Assembly: GCF_036452155.1 (NCBI RefSeq)
Contig: NZ_JAWJZY010000001.1
Reading direction: 5' to 3' (one strand)
DNA length: 64,000 bases
Source of the DNA: Sorlinia euscelidii
GTDB lineage: Bacteria > Pseudomonadota > Alphaproteobacteria > Acetobacterales > Acetobacteraceae
In this document: piece after piece, positions 1 to 9,685 of the stretch
How positions within the stretch are numbered: the first letter of the stretch is position 1
How the letters are laid out: each line of letters starts with the position of its first letter
Position numbers and translations under genes: made by a program
The notes under the pieces: model-generated
Told to the model about the DNA's origin: nothing
Seen by the model: only the letters and a program-made list of their open reading frames with translations
Databases searched by the model: none

Positions 1-1
1 T

Positions 2-238
2 TTTCCGCCAGCGCTCGTTCTGCCGACAATCCAATTTGGCGTCGGTAAGGGAAGCCAGTGTGAGCAGGCTTTGAATGACGTGTCCATCCACCCGGCATCC
101 GGCGCCGCCCCCTCACTCGGGAAAAAACAGGTCAGGCCGAATGTGAAAGCGCCGCAGCATAAACGGCCCGACTCGGCAGAAAAGGTGCATCAGGTCTGGA
201 TGAAGCGCCTCGAAACGCAACATAAGGCAACGCGCTGA
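2..238 (+). CDS. C-terminal end of an unidentified protein (partial)
   Basis: An open frame runs from the window edge to a TGA at 236-238, giving 78 residues with no start codon needed inside the window. The tail is rich in Lys, Gln, His and Arg (it ends KATR) and matches no family I know. The gene converges with hpnG. It could be the end of a real gene entering from the left or simply a chance open frame. No domain, signal or membrane segment is visible in this piece. Confidence 0.35.
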   Translation, partial: FPPALVLPTIQFGVGKGSQCEQALNDVSIHPASGAAPSLGKKQVRPNVKAPQHKRPDSAEKVHQVWMKRLETQHKATR

Positions 239-240
239 AA

Positions 241-320
241 GCGGGTCTCTTTTAGGTGAGGGGATGTAACGGTCGGCGCACCGCGCCCGTGGTTAAATTC
301 TGCGCGCTGCGGCGACCCGC
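241..320. terminator. Possible long-loop hairpin between convergent genes
   Basis: GCGGGTC (241-247) and GACCCGC (314-320) are exact inverted repeats, and the second is followed by TTTTATTTTG on the plus strand. The 66-base loop is too long for a standard terminator, so support is weak. Confidence 0.2.
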
Positions 321-322
321 TT

Positions 323-952
323 TTATTTTGTTCCGAGATAATCGGCCATGGATTGGCGGGCCTTGCGCGCGTCACCGCCCAGCCTCATCAGGTCAGGGAT
401 CTGGCCCGGCGACATGATGAGGGATGTCATGATGCGGAAGAATGAAATGCCTCCGTTCCCCATGATGCTTTCAACCGCTCTCGGCAGGTCCCGCGCCGCA
501 TCATCGCAGATGACGCGAAGCACGCAGAACCGCAGACCGGAAAGCGCGACGACGCCGCTTTCCATATCCACGGCGCGGCAATGCGTTTCCATCCAGAGGC
601 GGTGCTTGTCGGCCGCGCGCGTCACCGCCACATCACTATGGTAGAGCCCGCCTGATGAGGCGCCCCGGCGGTCTAGCCCCAGCGTGCCGAGCAGATCAAT
701 GTCGCAGGTAATCGGCTGGCCGTCCACAAGCACCCAATCGGGCGTCAGAATGTCCCCAACCCGCGCTTCGGCGGACAGGCCGCCCGCACAGCCGAAGGAA
801 AGCAATGCCGCCGCCCCGCTGCGCCGGAGCGTCTCGACGCCCCGCATGGCCCCTTGTCGCGTGGCGCCGCTGACCGCGATCAGCGCATCCGGGAAGACGG
901 GTCGTATCAACCGGGCTTCCGCCTTCAATCCGACAAGAATGCCGAGTTTCAA
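323..952 (-). CDS. hpnG: HpnG, hopanoid-associated phosphorylase/nucleosidase
   Basis: A 209-residue protein of the purine nucleoside phosphorylase/MTA-SAH nucleosidase fold. In hopanoid producers HpnG removes adenine from adenosylhopane to give ribosylhopane, an intermediate of bacteriohopanetetrol side-chain synthesis (family knowledge). Visible motifs are the Gly-rich FGCAGGL near residue 53 and AVDMESG near residue 128, the latter holding the Met-Glu pair typical of nucleosidase active sites. The start ATG overlaps the shc stop (ATGA), so the two are translationally coupled. It is the last hpn gene seen here. hpnH, which makes the HpnG substrate, is not in view. Confidence 0.9.
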   Translation of the reverse strand: MKLGILVGLKAEARLIRPVFPDALIAVSGATRQGAMRGVETLRRSGAAALLSFGCAGGLSAEARVGDILTPDWVLVDGQPITCDIDLLGTLGLDRRGASSGGLYHSDVAVTRAADKHRLWMETHCRAVDMESGVVALSGLRFCVLRVICDDAARDLPRAVESIMGNGGISFFRIMTSLIMSPGQIPDLMRLGGDARKARQSMADYLGTK

Positions 953-2952
953 AACCCGTATTCCACTTTGCCGGAATTGCTCGCGGCAAGATTGCGGTAA
1001 CGGCTAAGCGCCATGAGCGGGAAGAACTGCCGGTAACCGTGATATCGAAGGTAAAAGACTTTCGGAAAACCAACCGCGTTGAACGGTTTTTCCTGCCATT
1101 CACCATCCTCACCCTGTGCGGCGACGAGGAATGCCATGCCGCGTGCCACAGCGGGACTATCCTTGCGGCCCGCCGCCATCAGGGCAAGGGTGGCCCAGGC
1201 TGTCTGCGATGGCAGGCTTTCATGATATTGCCCCGGGGGAGCACCTTCAAACGTGGCGCAATCCTCGCCCCATCCACCATCCTCCCGCTGGACACTCTCC
1301 AGCCACGACACGGCCCGGCGCATGGCGGGGTGGTCATGATCAAGCCCGGCCGCATTCAGGGCGCAGAGCACGGACCATGTGCCGTAAATATAATTCGTAC
1401 CCCAACGGCCGAACCAGGAGCCATCTTTCTCCTGCTCCTGCAAAAGATAGGCGACGCCGCGATCAATAATATCGCGATCTTCCGGCAGCGCTAATTGTGA
1501 GAGGAAGGAAATGCAACGCGCGGAAACATCCGCCGTGGGGGGGTCAAGAAGCGCGCCATGGTCAGCAAACGGGATGTGGTTCAGCGCATCGAGGTTATTA
1601 TCAACGTCGAATGCGCCCCATCCGCCATTGCTGCTCTGCATGCCGATGATCCATTCCCGCGCACGGGCAATGGCCTCTTTATTGGCCTTCGGGTCCTCAC
1701 GGTGCAATAACATCCCGACAACCGCCGTGTCATCAACATCCGGGTAATAATCATTATCATATTGGAAAGCCCAGCCCCCTGGCCGCGCTTTCGTATTCAT
1801 CGCCCAATCGCCTTTGACGTCCAGAATCTGCCGCTCACGCAGCCAGGCAGCGGTTTTGCCGAGCATGTCGCGTGTTGCTTCAGGCGCGGTCGGGCGGCTT
1901 CCCGTTGAGGCTTCCACCATCGCCAACCCGGTCAGCGCCGTATCCCAAACAGGCGACACGCAGGGCTGGCAGTAAGATTCAGCGCCATGGGTCACAATCA
2001 GGTCCAGAAGGGCCTGCCATGCCTGGCGCGCACGCGGGTCATCATCGCTGACACCGAGTGCGCGATACATCATGACGACATTGGCCATGGCTGGATAAAT
2101 GGCGCCCAGTCCCCCGTCACTTAACCGAGGCTCGATAAAATCGAGCGCCGCCTGGATCGCCTTTTTCCGCAATTTGGCGGGCATGAAAGGCTCGATGGGG
2201 CGGATGACCTTGTCGATCCCGGTAAAGAGCCGTCCCCAGACGGAGCGAAAAGGCCCGTGATTCCAATCCCGGATTTTCTCCGGCGGGGTAACGAAAAGCT
2301 CCTGAATTGAAATATTGCGGGGGTTGACCGCCCGCGCCTCCACCGCGCGCACAACAAGAAGAGGCGTGACAACCGTGCGGGACCAGTAAGACATGTTCCA
2401 GATGGAGAAGAACCCCGCGCGCGGCATCAGCACCAGTTCAATCGGCATGACCGGCGTGGCGCGCCATGGCACCTGGCCGAAAACCGCCATCTGAAACCGT
2501 GTGAAGACATTGGAGCGCTCAGCACCCCCATGGGCCAGGATCGCTTCACGCGCACGGCGCATATGCGGCGCGTCAACGTCATCACCGATGGCCTTCAGCG
2601 CGAAATAGGCTTTGACCGAAGCAGAGATATCAAATGCGCCGTCATGATAAAGGGGCCATCCCCCATGCTTCCCCTGAATGCGGCGTAGATAAACGCCCAT
2701 ACGTTGCTCGACATCTTCATCAATGCGGTCAAGAAAATGCTCAAGCAGGATGAATTCCGCGGGGATGGTCGCATCAGCCTCCAGCTCAAACACCCAGTGC
2801 CCGTCTTTTTTCTGCTTCTGCGTCAAGACACTATGCGCCGACTTGATGGCCGACTGAACCTGATTCATGTCCGTACTCGCTGATGGGTGCCGCGACCCAT
2901 TGGCGGGACGTTCAGAATGAACCAACATATTTTCTTCGCCCTTATCAAACAT
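949..2952 (-). CDS. shc: Squalene-hopene cyclase (HpnF)
   Basis: A 667-residue class II triterpene cyclase that folds squalene into hopene/hopanol at the membrane. The catalytic DVDDTA motif lies at residues 405-410, and several QW-type repeats (GGWG, DGSWFG, EDGGWG) are spread along the chain. Full family length. It follows hpnE, whose true stop is at 2964-2966, and overlaps hpnG by 4 bases. The start is slightly uncertain. The first ATG (2952) has a weak Shine-Dalgarno, while an in-frame ATG eight codons later is preceded by AGGGCGAAG and may be the real one. Confidence 0.96.
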   Translation of the reverse strand: MFDKGEENMLVHSERPANGSRHPSASTDMNQVQSAIKSAHSVLTQKQKKDGHWVFELEADATIPAEFILLEHFLDRIDEDVEQRMGVYLRRIQGKHGGWPLYHDGAFDISASVKAYFALKAIGDDVDAPHMRRAREAILAHGGAERSNVFTRFQMAVFGQVPWRATPVMPIELVLMPRAGFFSIWNMSYWSRTVVTPLLVVRAVEARAVNPRNISIQELFVTPPEKIRDWNHGPFRSVWGRLFTGIDKVIRPIEPFMPAKLRKKAIQAALDFIEPRLSDGGLGAIYPAMANVVMMYRALGVSDDDPRARQAWQALLDLIVTHGAESYCQPCVSPVWDTALTGLAMVEASTGSRPTAPEATRDMLGKTAAWLRERQILDVKGDWAMNTKARPGGWAFQYDNDYYPDVDDTAVVGMLLHREDPKANKEAIARAREWIIGMQSSNGGWGAFDVDNNLDALNHIPFADHGALLDPPTADVSARCISFLSQLALPEDRDIIDRGVAYLLQEQEKDGSWFGRWGTNYIYGTWSVLCALNAAGLDHDHPAMRRAVSWLESVQREDGGWGEDCATFEGAPPGQYHESLPSQTAWATLALMAAGRKDSPAVARGMAFLVAAQGEDGEWQEKPFNAVGFPKVFYLRYHGYRQFFPLMALSRYRNLAASNSGKVEYGF

Positions 2953-2963
2953 CTTACTATCGT

Positions 2964-4255
2964 TCAGAACATTCTTCGCTGGTTGAGAATGCGCGCGGCT
3001 TCTACCCCAGAACGAATGGCGCCCTCAATGGTTGATGGCAACCCGGTTTGCGTCCAGTCCCCGCAAGCACCAGATTTGATAATGGCGTTACTGTTGAGGG
3101 ACGTCGTTTATCCTGCGCCACACTTGCCGCAAACGTCGCACGTTTCTCGATAATCACGCGTGCTTGCGGCGCGTCCTGTGGCAATTTTGTCGCGGTCAGG
3201 GGCTGTATAACCTGGCGCACCTCCTGCCAGATCTGCTGCGTGAGTGCCTCCTGCGGCATTGACAGATATCGATTGGCCGCGCTGACCGTTACGGAGAGGA
3301 GGTCCGGCTTCAGGTAAATCCATTCCGTCATACCGCCATTTACGCCGGTAAATCCGGCCCGTCCGGCTGCGCCATGATAAGTCGCGGATGTCGGAAGGGC
3401 GAAATGCACATTGATGATGCTTTGAAATGCGTCAGGCACAGTCAATTCAGGCCATGAGGGCTGAAGCAGGCCGGCCGCCACGGGCGCTGGCGTTGCGATT
3501 ACAACCTGATCGTCCGGGGCGACCTCCATCACTTCCGCGCCCACCTCTAATGCACGCACCCGGCCCTCTTGGACTTGCAACCCCGTCACGCGGCACCCGG
3601 TCCTCACTTCAGCGCGCATGTGCGTCAGATGGGCCGCTGCCGGTGTCACGAATGTTTCTGACAGGCCAATTTTGGGGTAGAAAGGCCGGCATGCCCGGCC
3701 GCCTTTCAAAAGGCATTCCTGAACAACTTTTTTTAAAAGCAACGCCCTCGCCGCGTCGATCGGTGTATTCAGTGCGGAAACTGCAAACGGGGCCAGTAAC
3801 CGGCGGGATAGAGCATCGTCTCCGAGGCAGGACGTCACCACGTCATCCGGTTGGCAACGCAATAACCGCAACATAACGGCGAGGTCACGCCACCGCATCC
3901 CCGGCACGCGTCGAGAGGGGCAAAATGCCCAGAATGGAAAGCGTCCCTCATTAAGGCGCAATACCCAGGACTCGCCTGTCGCCACATCGTGCCACGGAAA
4001 GATCGGTGCGCCGGGCCCGGTCAGGCCGTCATAAGCACCGATCAGCCCCAGAAAGCGGAATGTTGCGCGGTTGGCGGACAGCACAAGGTGGTTGCCATTA
4101 TCGATCCGGCGATCCAGGGCTTTGTCGTAAAAAGATCGGGCGCGCCCCCCGCAGCTTCTGGCGCTTTCATAAACGCGCACATTGGCGTTGCCGATAAATT
4201 CAACGGCAGCGGATAAACCCGCCAGCCCCCCGCCGATAACGTGTACAACCGGCAT
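2964..4255 (-). CDS. hpnE: HpnE, hydroxysqualene dehydroxylase (reading frame broken by a one-base deletion)
   Basis: FAD-dependent amine-oxidase-fold enzyme that reduces hydroxysqualene to squalene, the last step of the HpnC-D-E route (family knowledge). The N-terminus has the dinucleotide-binding GGGLAGLSAA. As written the frame stops at 3002 after a nonsense tail. Adding one C to the C4 run at 3059-3062 restores the conserved C-terminal FAD motif AGDWTQTGLPSTIEGA and a stop at 2964, for 430 residues in total. The gene starts 5 bases after the hpnD stop. I read the shift as a sequence error rather than a pseudogene because the restored tail is perfectly conserved in character. Confidence 0.9.
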
Positions 4256-4260
4256 AATGT

Positions 4261-5184
4261 CTAACGGAATCCGACAATGAGCGACCGCGCCAGCCTTAAC
4301 GCCTTATTGACGCGCACAGGTTTTTCCGGCTGTGTCCAACCTCGTTTCTCAAGCGCATGAAGAATAGGCTGGTAGGATGCCGCCATCATGGCCGCGGGGC
4401 GCATTGGTTTTTTTCCGCATTTCTTCATGGCGGCCCACGCAAGGCGATAATGGTCATGTGTGCGTTTGGCCAGGACGCGCGCCAAACCGTCAAGGCCGGG
4501 TGCATAAAGCGCTTCCTGAGGGTCAGCCGGGACTTTGAAACGTGTCAGCAATTCCTTCGGCAGATATAAACGTCCCCGGTCTGCATCCTCTTTTATATCC
4601 CGCAGGATATTGGTCATCTGCAAGGCACGGCCCAGATGGTGGGCGACTTGATCCGCCTCCTCAGACGTTTCACCGAAAACCCGCACGGACAAGCGACCTA
4701 CGGCGGAAGCCACACGATCGCAATATAGATCAAGCGCCGCCTCATCCGGCGCGATGATCGGATCAGGGACGTCCATCAGCATGCCGTCGATGACAGCGTC
4801 GAAATCCTTTTGTTGCAGATCAAATTCCTGAATTGCCGCGGCGAGAACCCGATCGAGCGCATTCTGAGTCTCATTCTGGAAGATGTGTGCGACACGGGCG
4901 CGCCACGCCTCAAGCTCCTCAACTGGATTTTCGACTTTCGTATCGCCGTCCGCAATGTCATCAACCTCGCGACAGAATGCATAAATCGCAAACATGCCGT
5001 ACCGGCGCTCGCGTGAAAGGATATGCATTCCTTTAGCAAAGGAAGTCCCTGCCCGCGTGACGATCGCCTCGACAGCCGCCAGATCTGCTGCGTGACACCC
5101 CAACACGCGATCAATACGTGATCCAGTCAAAAGAACACCCCGAATGGTTAAATAATCCGCTTTGAGAGGACGCGGCGTTGACAC
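4261..5184 (-). CDS. hpnD: HpnD, presqualene diphosphate synthase
   Basis: A 307-residue trans-isoprenyl diphosphate synthase fold that condenses two farnesyl diphosphates into presqualene diphosphate. The two Asp-rich motifs are present: REVDDIAD near residue 72 and RDIKEDADRGR near residue 194. The chain lacks frameshifts. It sits between hpnC and hpnE in the canonical order. The start may lie further in, because the first 30 residues are poorly conserved in this family. Confidence 0.93.
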   Translation of the reverse strand: MSTPRPLKADYLTIRGVLLTGSRIDRVLGCHAADLAAVEAIVTRAGTSFAKGMHILSRERRYGMFAIYAFCREVDDIADGDTKVENPVEELEAWRARVAHIFQNETQNALDRVLAAAIQEFDLQQKDFDAVIDGMLMDVPDPIIAPDEAALDLYCDRVASAVGRLSVRVFGETSEEADQVAHHLGRALQMTNILRDIKEDADRGRLYLPKELLTRFKVPADPQEALYAPGLDGLARVLAKRTHDHYRLAWAAMKKCGKKPMRPAAMMAASYQPILHALEKRGWTQPEKPVRVNKALRLARSLIVGFR

Positions 5185-5329
5185 GGAGAATCAAAGCATG
5201 ATCCGCCCTCCTTTACACCACAGAATGGCAAAACGCCAAATAGCGTCGAAGGCGTCTGGATTTCGGATAATGTCGGCACGCGTCGGAAAAGACGCCTGGT
5301 GACACGCGGTTTGATGTTGCCGGCGTTCG

Positions 5330-6192
5330 TCAGATAAGGCGGCGGCTGGCCGTCCCCAAAGACCGTACCACGTCCCATATTGAGAGTTTGACACGGCTCG
5401 CGACGGGGTCTTCCCGTCGAAGACGGCGTGCGAGATGGTGGGAGAGTGCGACGATTATCGCCGTGTAAATTCGCATGCGTCGATTGCGTATAAGGGGGGC
5501 AGGGTCGCGGCCTGATCATTCAGGGAGTCGACCTCATCCAGCATACGGTCAAATACCCGTCTCAAACCGGGCTTGCTGTGCGAAAGCGCCGCATCACGCG
5601 CCTCAGCCCCCTCCTGCGAGAGGAAGTCCTGCGGGAGATAACAGCGATCAAGACGCTTGAGATCGGTCGACACATCCTGAAGATGGTTGATAACCTGTAA
5701 AGCCGTGCAGAGCGCGTCAGAGAGGGGGAGGATATCCTTTGACTCGCCGTGCAGCAGCAGCAGGAACCGCCCGACAGGATTGGCCGAGTAACGGCAGTAA
5801 TCGACCAGTTCCGCCCAATTTGCATATCGGGATTTCGTGACATCCTGTTGAAACGCCGTGATCAGGTCGGACGCGACTTCATAGGGAAGGTCGAGCTTCT
5901 TGAAATGTTGATGAAGGGTCTCCGCCGTCGCCGCATCGCGACGCCCGGTCGGCGCGTCGGCCCCATGTAGTATGGCGTTCATCGCGGAGAGGCGCGCCGC
6001 TTTCTGATCGGGCGGAAGGGTGGGGTCATCGGCAATATCATCAATGCAGCGCGCAAAATGATAATAAGCCATGACGTGACCGCGATGCTGGCGTGAAATC
6101 AGCAAGGTGCCGACCGGGAAATTCTCATCCCCCGCCCCTTTACCGGAGGTAACATCGGGGCCAACCCAGCTCAGATCCGCGTCACATGGCAT
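5330..6192 (-). CDS. hpnC: HpnC, hydroxysqualene synthase (reading frame broken by a one-base deletion)
   Basis: Squalene/phytoene-synthase-like enzyme that converts presqualene diphosphate to hydroxysqualene. The first Asp motif reads ARCIDDIADD. The frame given stops at 5455 after 245 residues. Adding one G to the G6 run at 5494-5499 replaces the stray tail with a family-like end (IYTAIIVALSHHLARRL, then REDPVASRVKLS) and a stop at 5330, for 287 residues. The 145-base gap before hpnD holds no further gene. The gap between hpnC and hpnA (6193-6351) lacks the hpnB glycosyltransferase found there in some relatives. Confidence 0.9.
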
Positions 6193-6351
6193 ATTTTTCC
6201 CTCATTTTTACCAGCAATATTACGCAGGAACCCGCGTGAAGCGTCGTGCGCCAGGCAGGAAAGTGAGGCCCACGCTTACCAGCTTCGAGGCAGACGTAGA
6301 AACCGCCTGCGCCCACCCCGTCACGCAACGGAAATCACCTGAAGGCGAGTC

Positions 6352-7350
6352 CTAACGTTTTTCTACCGGATGGGCACGAAACCATGCAACAGCCTCAATA
6401 ACCGCCTCCCGCGCGGCACGGGGCGCATATCCCAAATGCTGCTGCGCTTTGAGGGATGAGAAAAACATCTTCTTGCGCGACATGGCAAGTGTTTCCCGCG
6501 TGACGCGCGGCGTGATCCCGAAACCGCGGGACAGCCATTCTGAGATGATCGCCACAGGCACCAGCCAGGACTGCTTGAGTTTGATTTTGGGCACTTTGAC
6601 GCAGGCGACTTCCCCGATCAGGGAGAAAAATCGATCCAGCATCAGATTTTCACCACCGAGAATATATTTTTCGCCAATCTTGCCTTTCTCAAGCGCAAGC
6701 AAATGTCCATGCGCGACGTCATCGACATGCACGATGTTGAGACCTGTATCGACATAGGCGGGCATGCGCTGGTCGATCACGTCACGGATCATCTGCCCGG
6801 TCGGTGTCGGTTTGATGTCGCAGGGCCCGACCGGCGTGGACGGGTTGACGATGACAGCCGGGAGCTGACGTTCCCGGACCAGGCGCAGAACTTCCTGCTC
6901 CGCCCGGAATTTGGACCGCTTGTAAACCCCGATAATATCGTGCTCCGACACGGGCGTCGTCTCGTCGGCGGGGCGTCCATCCTTCGTCAACCCCAGCGCC
7001 GCCACGGAGGAGCAGTAGACGATCCGTTCCACCCCGTGCTCAAGCGCGGCAAGCATAAGTTGCCGCGTGCCTTCAACGTTGGCCTGCATCATCGTCGTCG
7101 GGTCCGGCACCCAAAGGCGGTAATCAGCCGCGACGTGGAAGAGATAGCGGCAACCTTTGAGGGCGTGGGCATAGCTCTGCGGGGAAAGCAGATCGCCCGT
7201 CACGATTTCGGCGTTCAGATCCGCGATATTTGCGCGGTTTGCCGCATTTCGCACCAGCAGTTTCAGTCGATACCCACGCGCGCTCAATTGGCGCGCGACG
7301 GCAGAGCCAACAAACCCTGTGGCGCCCGTAACAAAGATATAATCCGTCAT
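6352..7350 (-). CDS. hpnA: HpnA, hopanoid-associated NAD-dependent epimerase/dehydrogenase
   Basis: A 332-residue extended short-chain dehydrogenase. The N-terminal Rossmann motif TGATGFVGSAVA is at residues 8-19 and the catalytic YKRSK (Tyr-x3-Lys) near residue 142. HpnA is linked to sugar-type modification of hopanoid side chains, but its exact reaction is not settled. It is the first gene of the minus-strand hpn block and is divergent from hpnL, so the promoter of the block should lie in 7351-7560. Confidence 0.9.
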   Translation of the reverse strand: MTDYIFVTGATGFVGSAVARQLSARGYRLKLLVRNAANRANIADLNAEIVTGDLLSPQSYAHALKGCRYLFHVAADYRLWVPDPTTMMQANVEGTRQLMLAALEHGVERIVYCSSVAALGLTKDGRPADETTPVSEHDIIGVYKRSKFRAEQEVLRLVRERQLPAVIVNPSTPVGPCDIKPTPTGQMIRDVIDQRMPAYVDTGLNIVHVDDVAHGHLLALEKGKIGEKYILGGENLMLDRFFSLIGEVACVKVPKIKLKQSWLVPVAIISEWLSRGFGITPRVTRETLAMSRKKMFFSSLKAQQHLGYAPRAAREAVIEAVAWFRAHPVEKR

Positions 7351-7560
7351 CGCCCGCCCTAAATCTCATCAAAATCGTCGGAGTCGTAGAATACCAGTAA
7401 AGTCATCTAAGGCAACCGAACCGTTAAGAAAGTAAAGTAAAGTGAAATTTCAGGATGACATCCGCCGTCAATATGGTGTAAAGCCAGCCCGGTGTTTCGG
7501 GGCTGCATCCCCTGACGGTATCTGTCTGAGGCAATGGGTTGAGCTGGCGACAGCACCAGC

Positions 7561-8625
7561 GTGTCCACGCCTTTTAACCAAGTCGGACGACCCTTTTCTT
7601 TGAAGACAATCAGCTCCCTCTTCTTCCTCCTGGGCGTCGCTGTCATCACAGTGATCATGGCCAAACTAGGTGTGCGTCCCATTCTGGATGCTTTTGCACA
7701 TCTGGGTGCCTGGGGCTTTGTTGAAATTGTCCTCGCGCAATTGGCGGTCAATGTTTTTCTAGGGGTCGCGTGGTACGCGGCCTGCCCCCAATTGGGCCTT
7801 GGCCGGGCCATCGGCGCACGTGCCGTCCGGGATGCTGTCGGTAATTGCCTCCCCTTCTCTCAGTTAGGCGGCATGATTGTCGGTGTCCGGGCCACCTGTA
7901 AAAAGCGCCCGGCGCGCAGTCGTAAGCCGCCGATCGGCCTTGCCGAAGCCGCCGCCACCAATATCGTTGACATCACAACTGAAGTGCTTGGCCAGATCGC
8001 TTTCGTCCTGCTGGCGGTCTTGTGCCTGACGCGTCACAGCGGCGCCGCCCAATTTACAGTGCCCGCCCTCATTGGCATCAGCATCATCGCCTTCGGCGTG
8101 GCGGGGTTCATCTGGACACAACATAAGGGTGGTGCGCTGTTGCGCCGCCTTGGCCTGGCATTGAGCAATCACATCACTCATAGTTGGGGCGCGCTGATCA
8201 ACGACAATATTCATCAGTTTCAATCTTATCTGGAAGCTTTATGGGCGCGCCCCGGCCGCGTCGCCCTCAGCGCTTTCCTGCATCTGCTTGCCTGGGTCGG
8301 AGGTGCCGGAATCACTTATCTCGCGCTGCATCTTCTTGGCGCGCCGATCAGCTTTATTGCGGCCATTGCCATAGAAGGCATTGTCTGCGGCATTATGTCT
8401 GCCTCGTTTGTCGTCCCTGCCGCTTTGGGCGTTCAAGAGGCCGCTTATATTGCCCTTGGCCTGCTCGTCGGCGTCAGTGCCGATAACGGGGTGGTGATCT
8501 CCCTCCTCAGGCGCGGGCGTGACCTGGCCATCGGCATCCCCGTCATCATCATCTGGCAGATCTATGAGTGGCGAAGTCTCCGTAACCTGCACGCGGATGA
8601 CGCCCAGCTTTCCACTGAACCGTAA
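7561..8625 (+). CDS. hpnL: HpnL-type integral membrane protein (lysylphosphatidylglycerol synthase TM / UPF0104 family)
   Basis: A 354-residue polytopic membrane protein with about eight hydrophobic segments and the family landmarks QLGGMIVG, EAAATNIVDITTEV and PAALGVQEAAYIALG. Members of this family beside hpn genes are called HpnL and are thought to move or accommodate hopanoids in the envelope (family knowledge, mechanism unproven). The start is GTG at 7561. No strong Shine-Dalgarno is visible. It is divergent from hpnA. Confidence 0.82.
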   Translation: MSTPFNQVGRPFSLKTISSLFFLLGVAVITVIMAKLGVRPILDAFAHLGAWGFVEIVLAQLAVNVFLGVAWYAACPQLGLGRAIGARAVRDAVGNCLPFSQLGGMIVGVRATCKKRPARSRKPPIGLAEAAATNIVDITTEVLGQIAFVLLAVLCLTRHSGAAQFTVPALIGISIIAFGVAGFIWTQHKGGALLRRLGLALSNHITHSWGALINDNIHQFQSYLEALWARPGRVALSAFLHLLAWVGGAGITYLALHLLGAPISFIAAIAIEGIVCGIMSASFVVPAALGVQEAAYIALGLLVGVSADNGVVISLLRRGRDLAIGIPVIIIWQIYEWRSLRNLHADDAQLSTEP

Positions 8626-8679
8626 CCTTTGCCTCATCTAAGGACTTGACCCGGACGCTCAGGCTGTTAAGCCCCGATC

Positions 8680-9606
8680 ATGGCCATCTATAATAAAATC
8701 TGCATTCTGGGCATCGGCCTGATCGGCGCCTCCATCCTGCGCGGCGTCAGGGAAAAGCCAGGAATAGCGGCGCACAGCACAGCTTACGACATCGCCCCCG
8801 ATGTCGTCGTGCGCGCGCGCGCGCTGGGACTTGCCGATTTTTACGCGCCGGATATTGCCGCTTCCGTCAAGGACGCGGATTGCGTGGTGATTTGCACGCC
8901 CGTCAGCCACATCGCTGAAACGGCCCGTTTCGCCCTCCCTCACATGAAACCTGGCGCCACATTGACTGATGTCGGGTCCACACGACAATCCGTTATCGCG
9001 GACATCGCGCCCTATCTGCGGGAGGATATCTCTTATATCCCGGCCCATCCGATGGCGGGGACGGAGTTTTCCGGACCTGAGGCCGGTTTCGCCGCACTTT
9101 TTGAAAATCGCTGGTGCCTCGTCACCCCCACCTCGCAGGCGAAAAAACCGGATGTGGATCGTCTCGTGTCTTTCTGGCAGGCGCTTGGCGCAAAGACGCG
9201 CATGATGGAAGCGTCGGAGCATGATCGCATCTGCGCGATTGTCAGCCACCTCCCGCATCTGATCGCCTTCACGATATGCGATACGGCTGATAAAATGTCG
9301 GAAACCTACCGCACAGCCGTGCTGGATTACGCCGCCTCCGGCTTTAAGGATTTCACGCGCATCGCCGGTTCGGACCCGGTAATGTGGCGCGATATCTTTC
9401 TCTCCAATAAAGACGCTATTTTAGAGACTTTGGCGCGTTTTCAAGATGATGTTGAAGATCTGGCGCGCGCCATCCGTGATGATGATGAGGCACGCATCAT
9501 CGATGCCATAGAGAGAGGGCGGCGCATTCGGAAAAGCCTGGTGGATAGTGGAGAAGCGCAGGATTCCACGCATCTCACCGCACACCTGCCAGCGCGCCCC
9601 CTCTGA
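8680..9606 (+). CDS. tyrC: Prephenate/arogenate dehydrogenase (TyrA/TyrC type)
   Basis: A 308-residue NAD-dependent dehydrogenase of tyrosine biosynthesis that oxidatively decarboxylates prephenate or arogenate. The N-terminal Rossmann loop GIGLIGASILRG is at residues 11-22. The signature HPMAGTEFSG lies near residue 127 and SHLPHLIAF near residue 188. There is no fused chorismate mutase or ACT domain. The frame is complete. It follows hpnL by about 55 bases on the same strand and may share its transcript. Substrate preference cannot be read from sequence alone. Confidence 0.9.
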   Translation: MAIYNKICILGIGLIGASILRGVREKPGIAAHSTAYDIAPDVVVRARALGLADFYAPDIAASVKDADCVVICTPVSHIAETARFALPHMKPGATLTDVGSTRQSVIADIAPYLREDISYIPAHPMAGTEFSGPEAGFAALFENRWCLVTPTSQAKKPDVDRLVSFWQALGAKTRMMEASEHDRICAIVSHLPHLIAFTICDTADKMSETYRTAVLDYAASGFKDFTRIAGSDPVMWRDIFLSNKDAILETLARFQDDVEDLARAIRDDDEARIIDAIERGRRIRKSLVDSGEAQDSTHLTAHLPARPL

Positions 9607-9685
9607 GAGTCGGCTGAAAGCAGGCGTTGCGGGAGCGGATTACATCGCGGCCCCGGGCAGGCCGCTTACGCCGCAGGCGCGGGAG

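Noticed and set aside
6703..7362. Plus-strand open frame of 219 codons
   Set aside because: Antisense to hpnA; no ribosome site and shadow-like composition.
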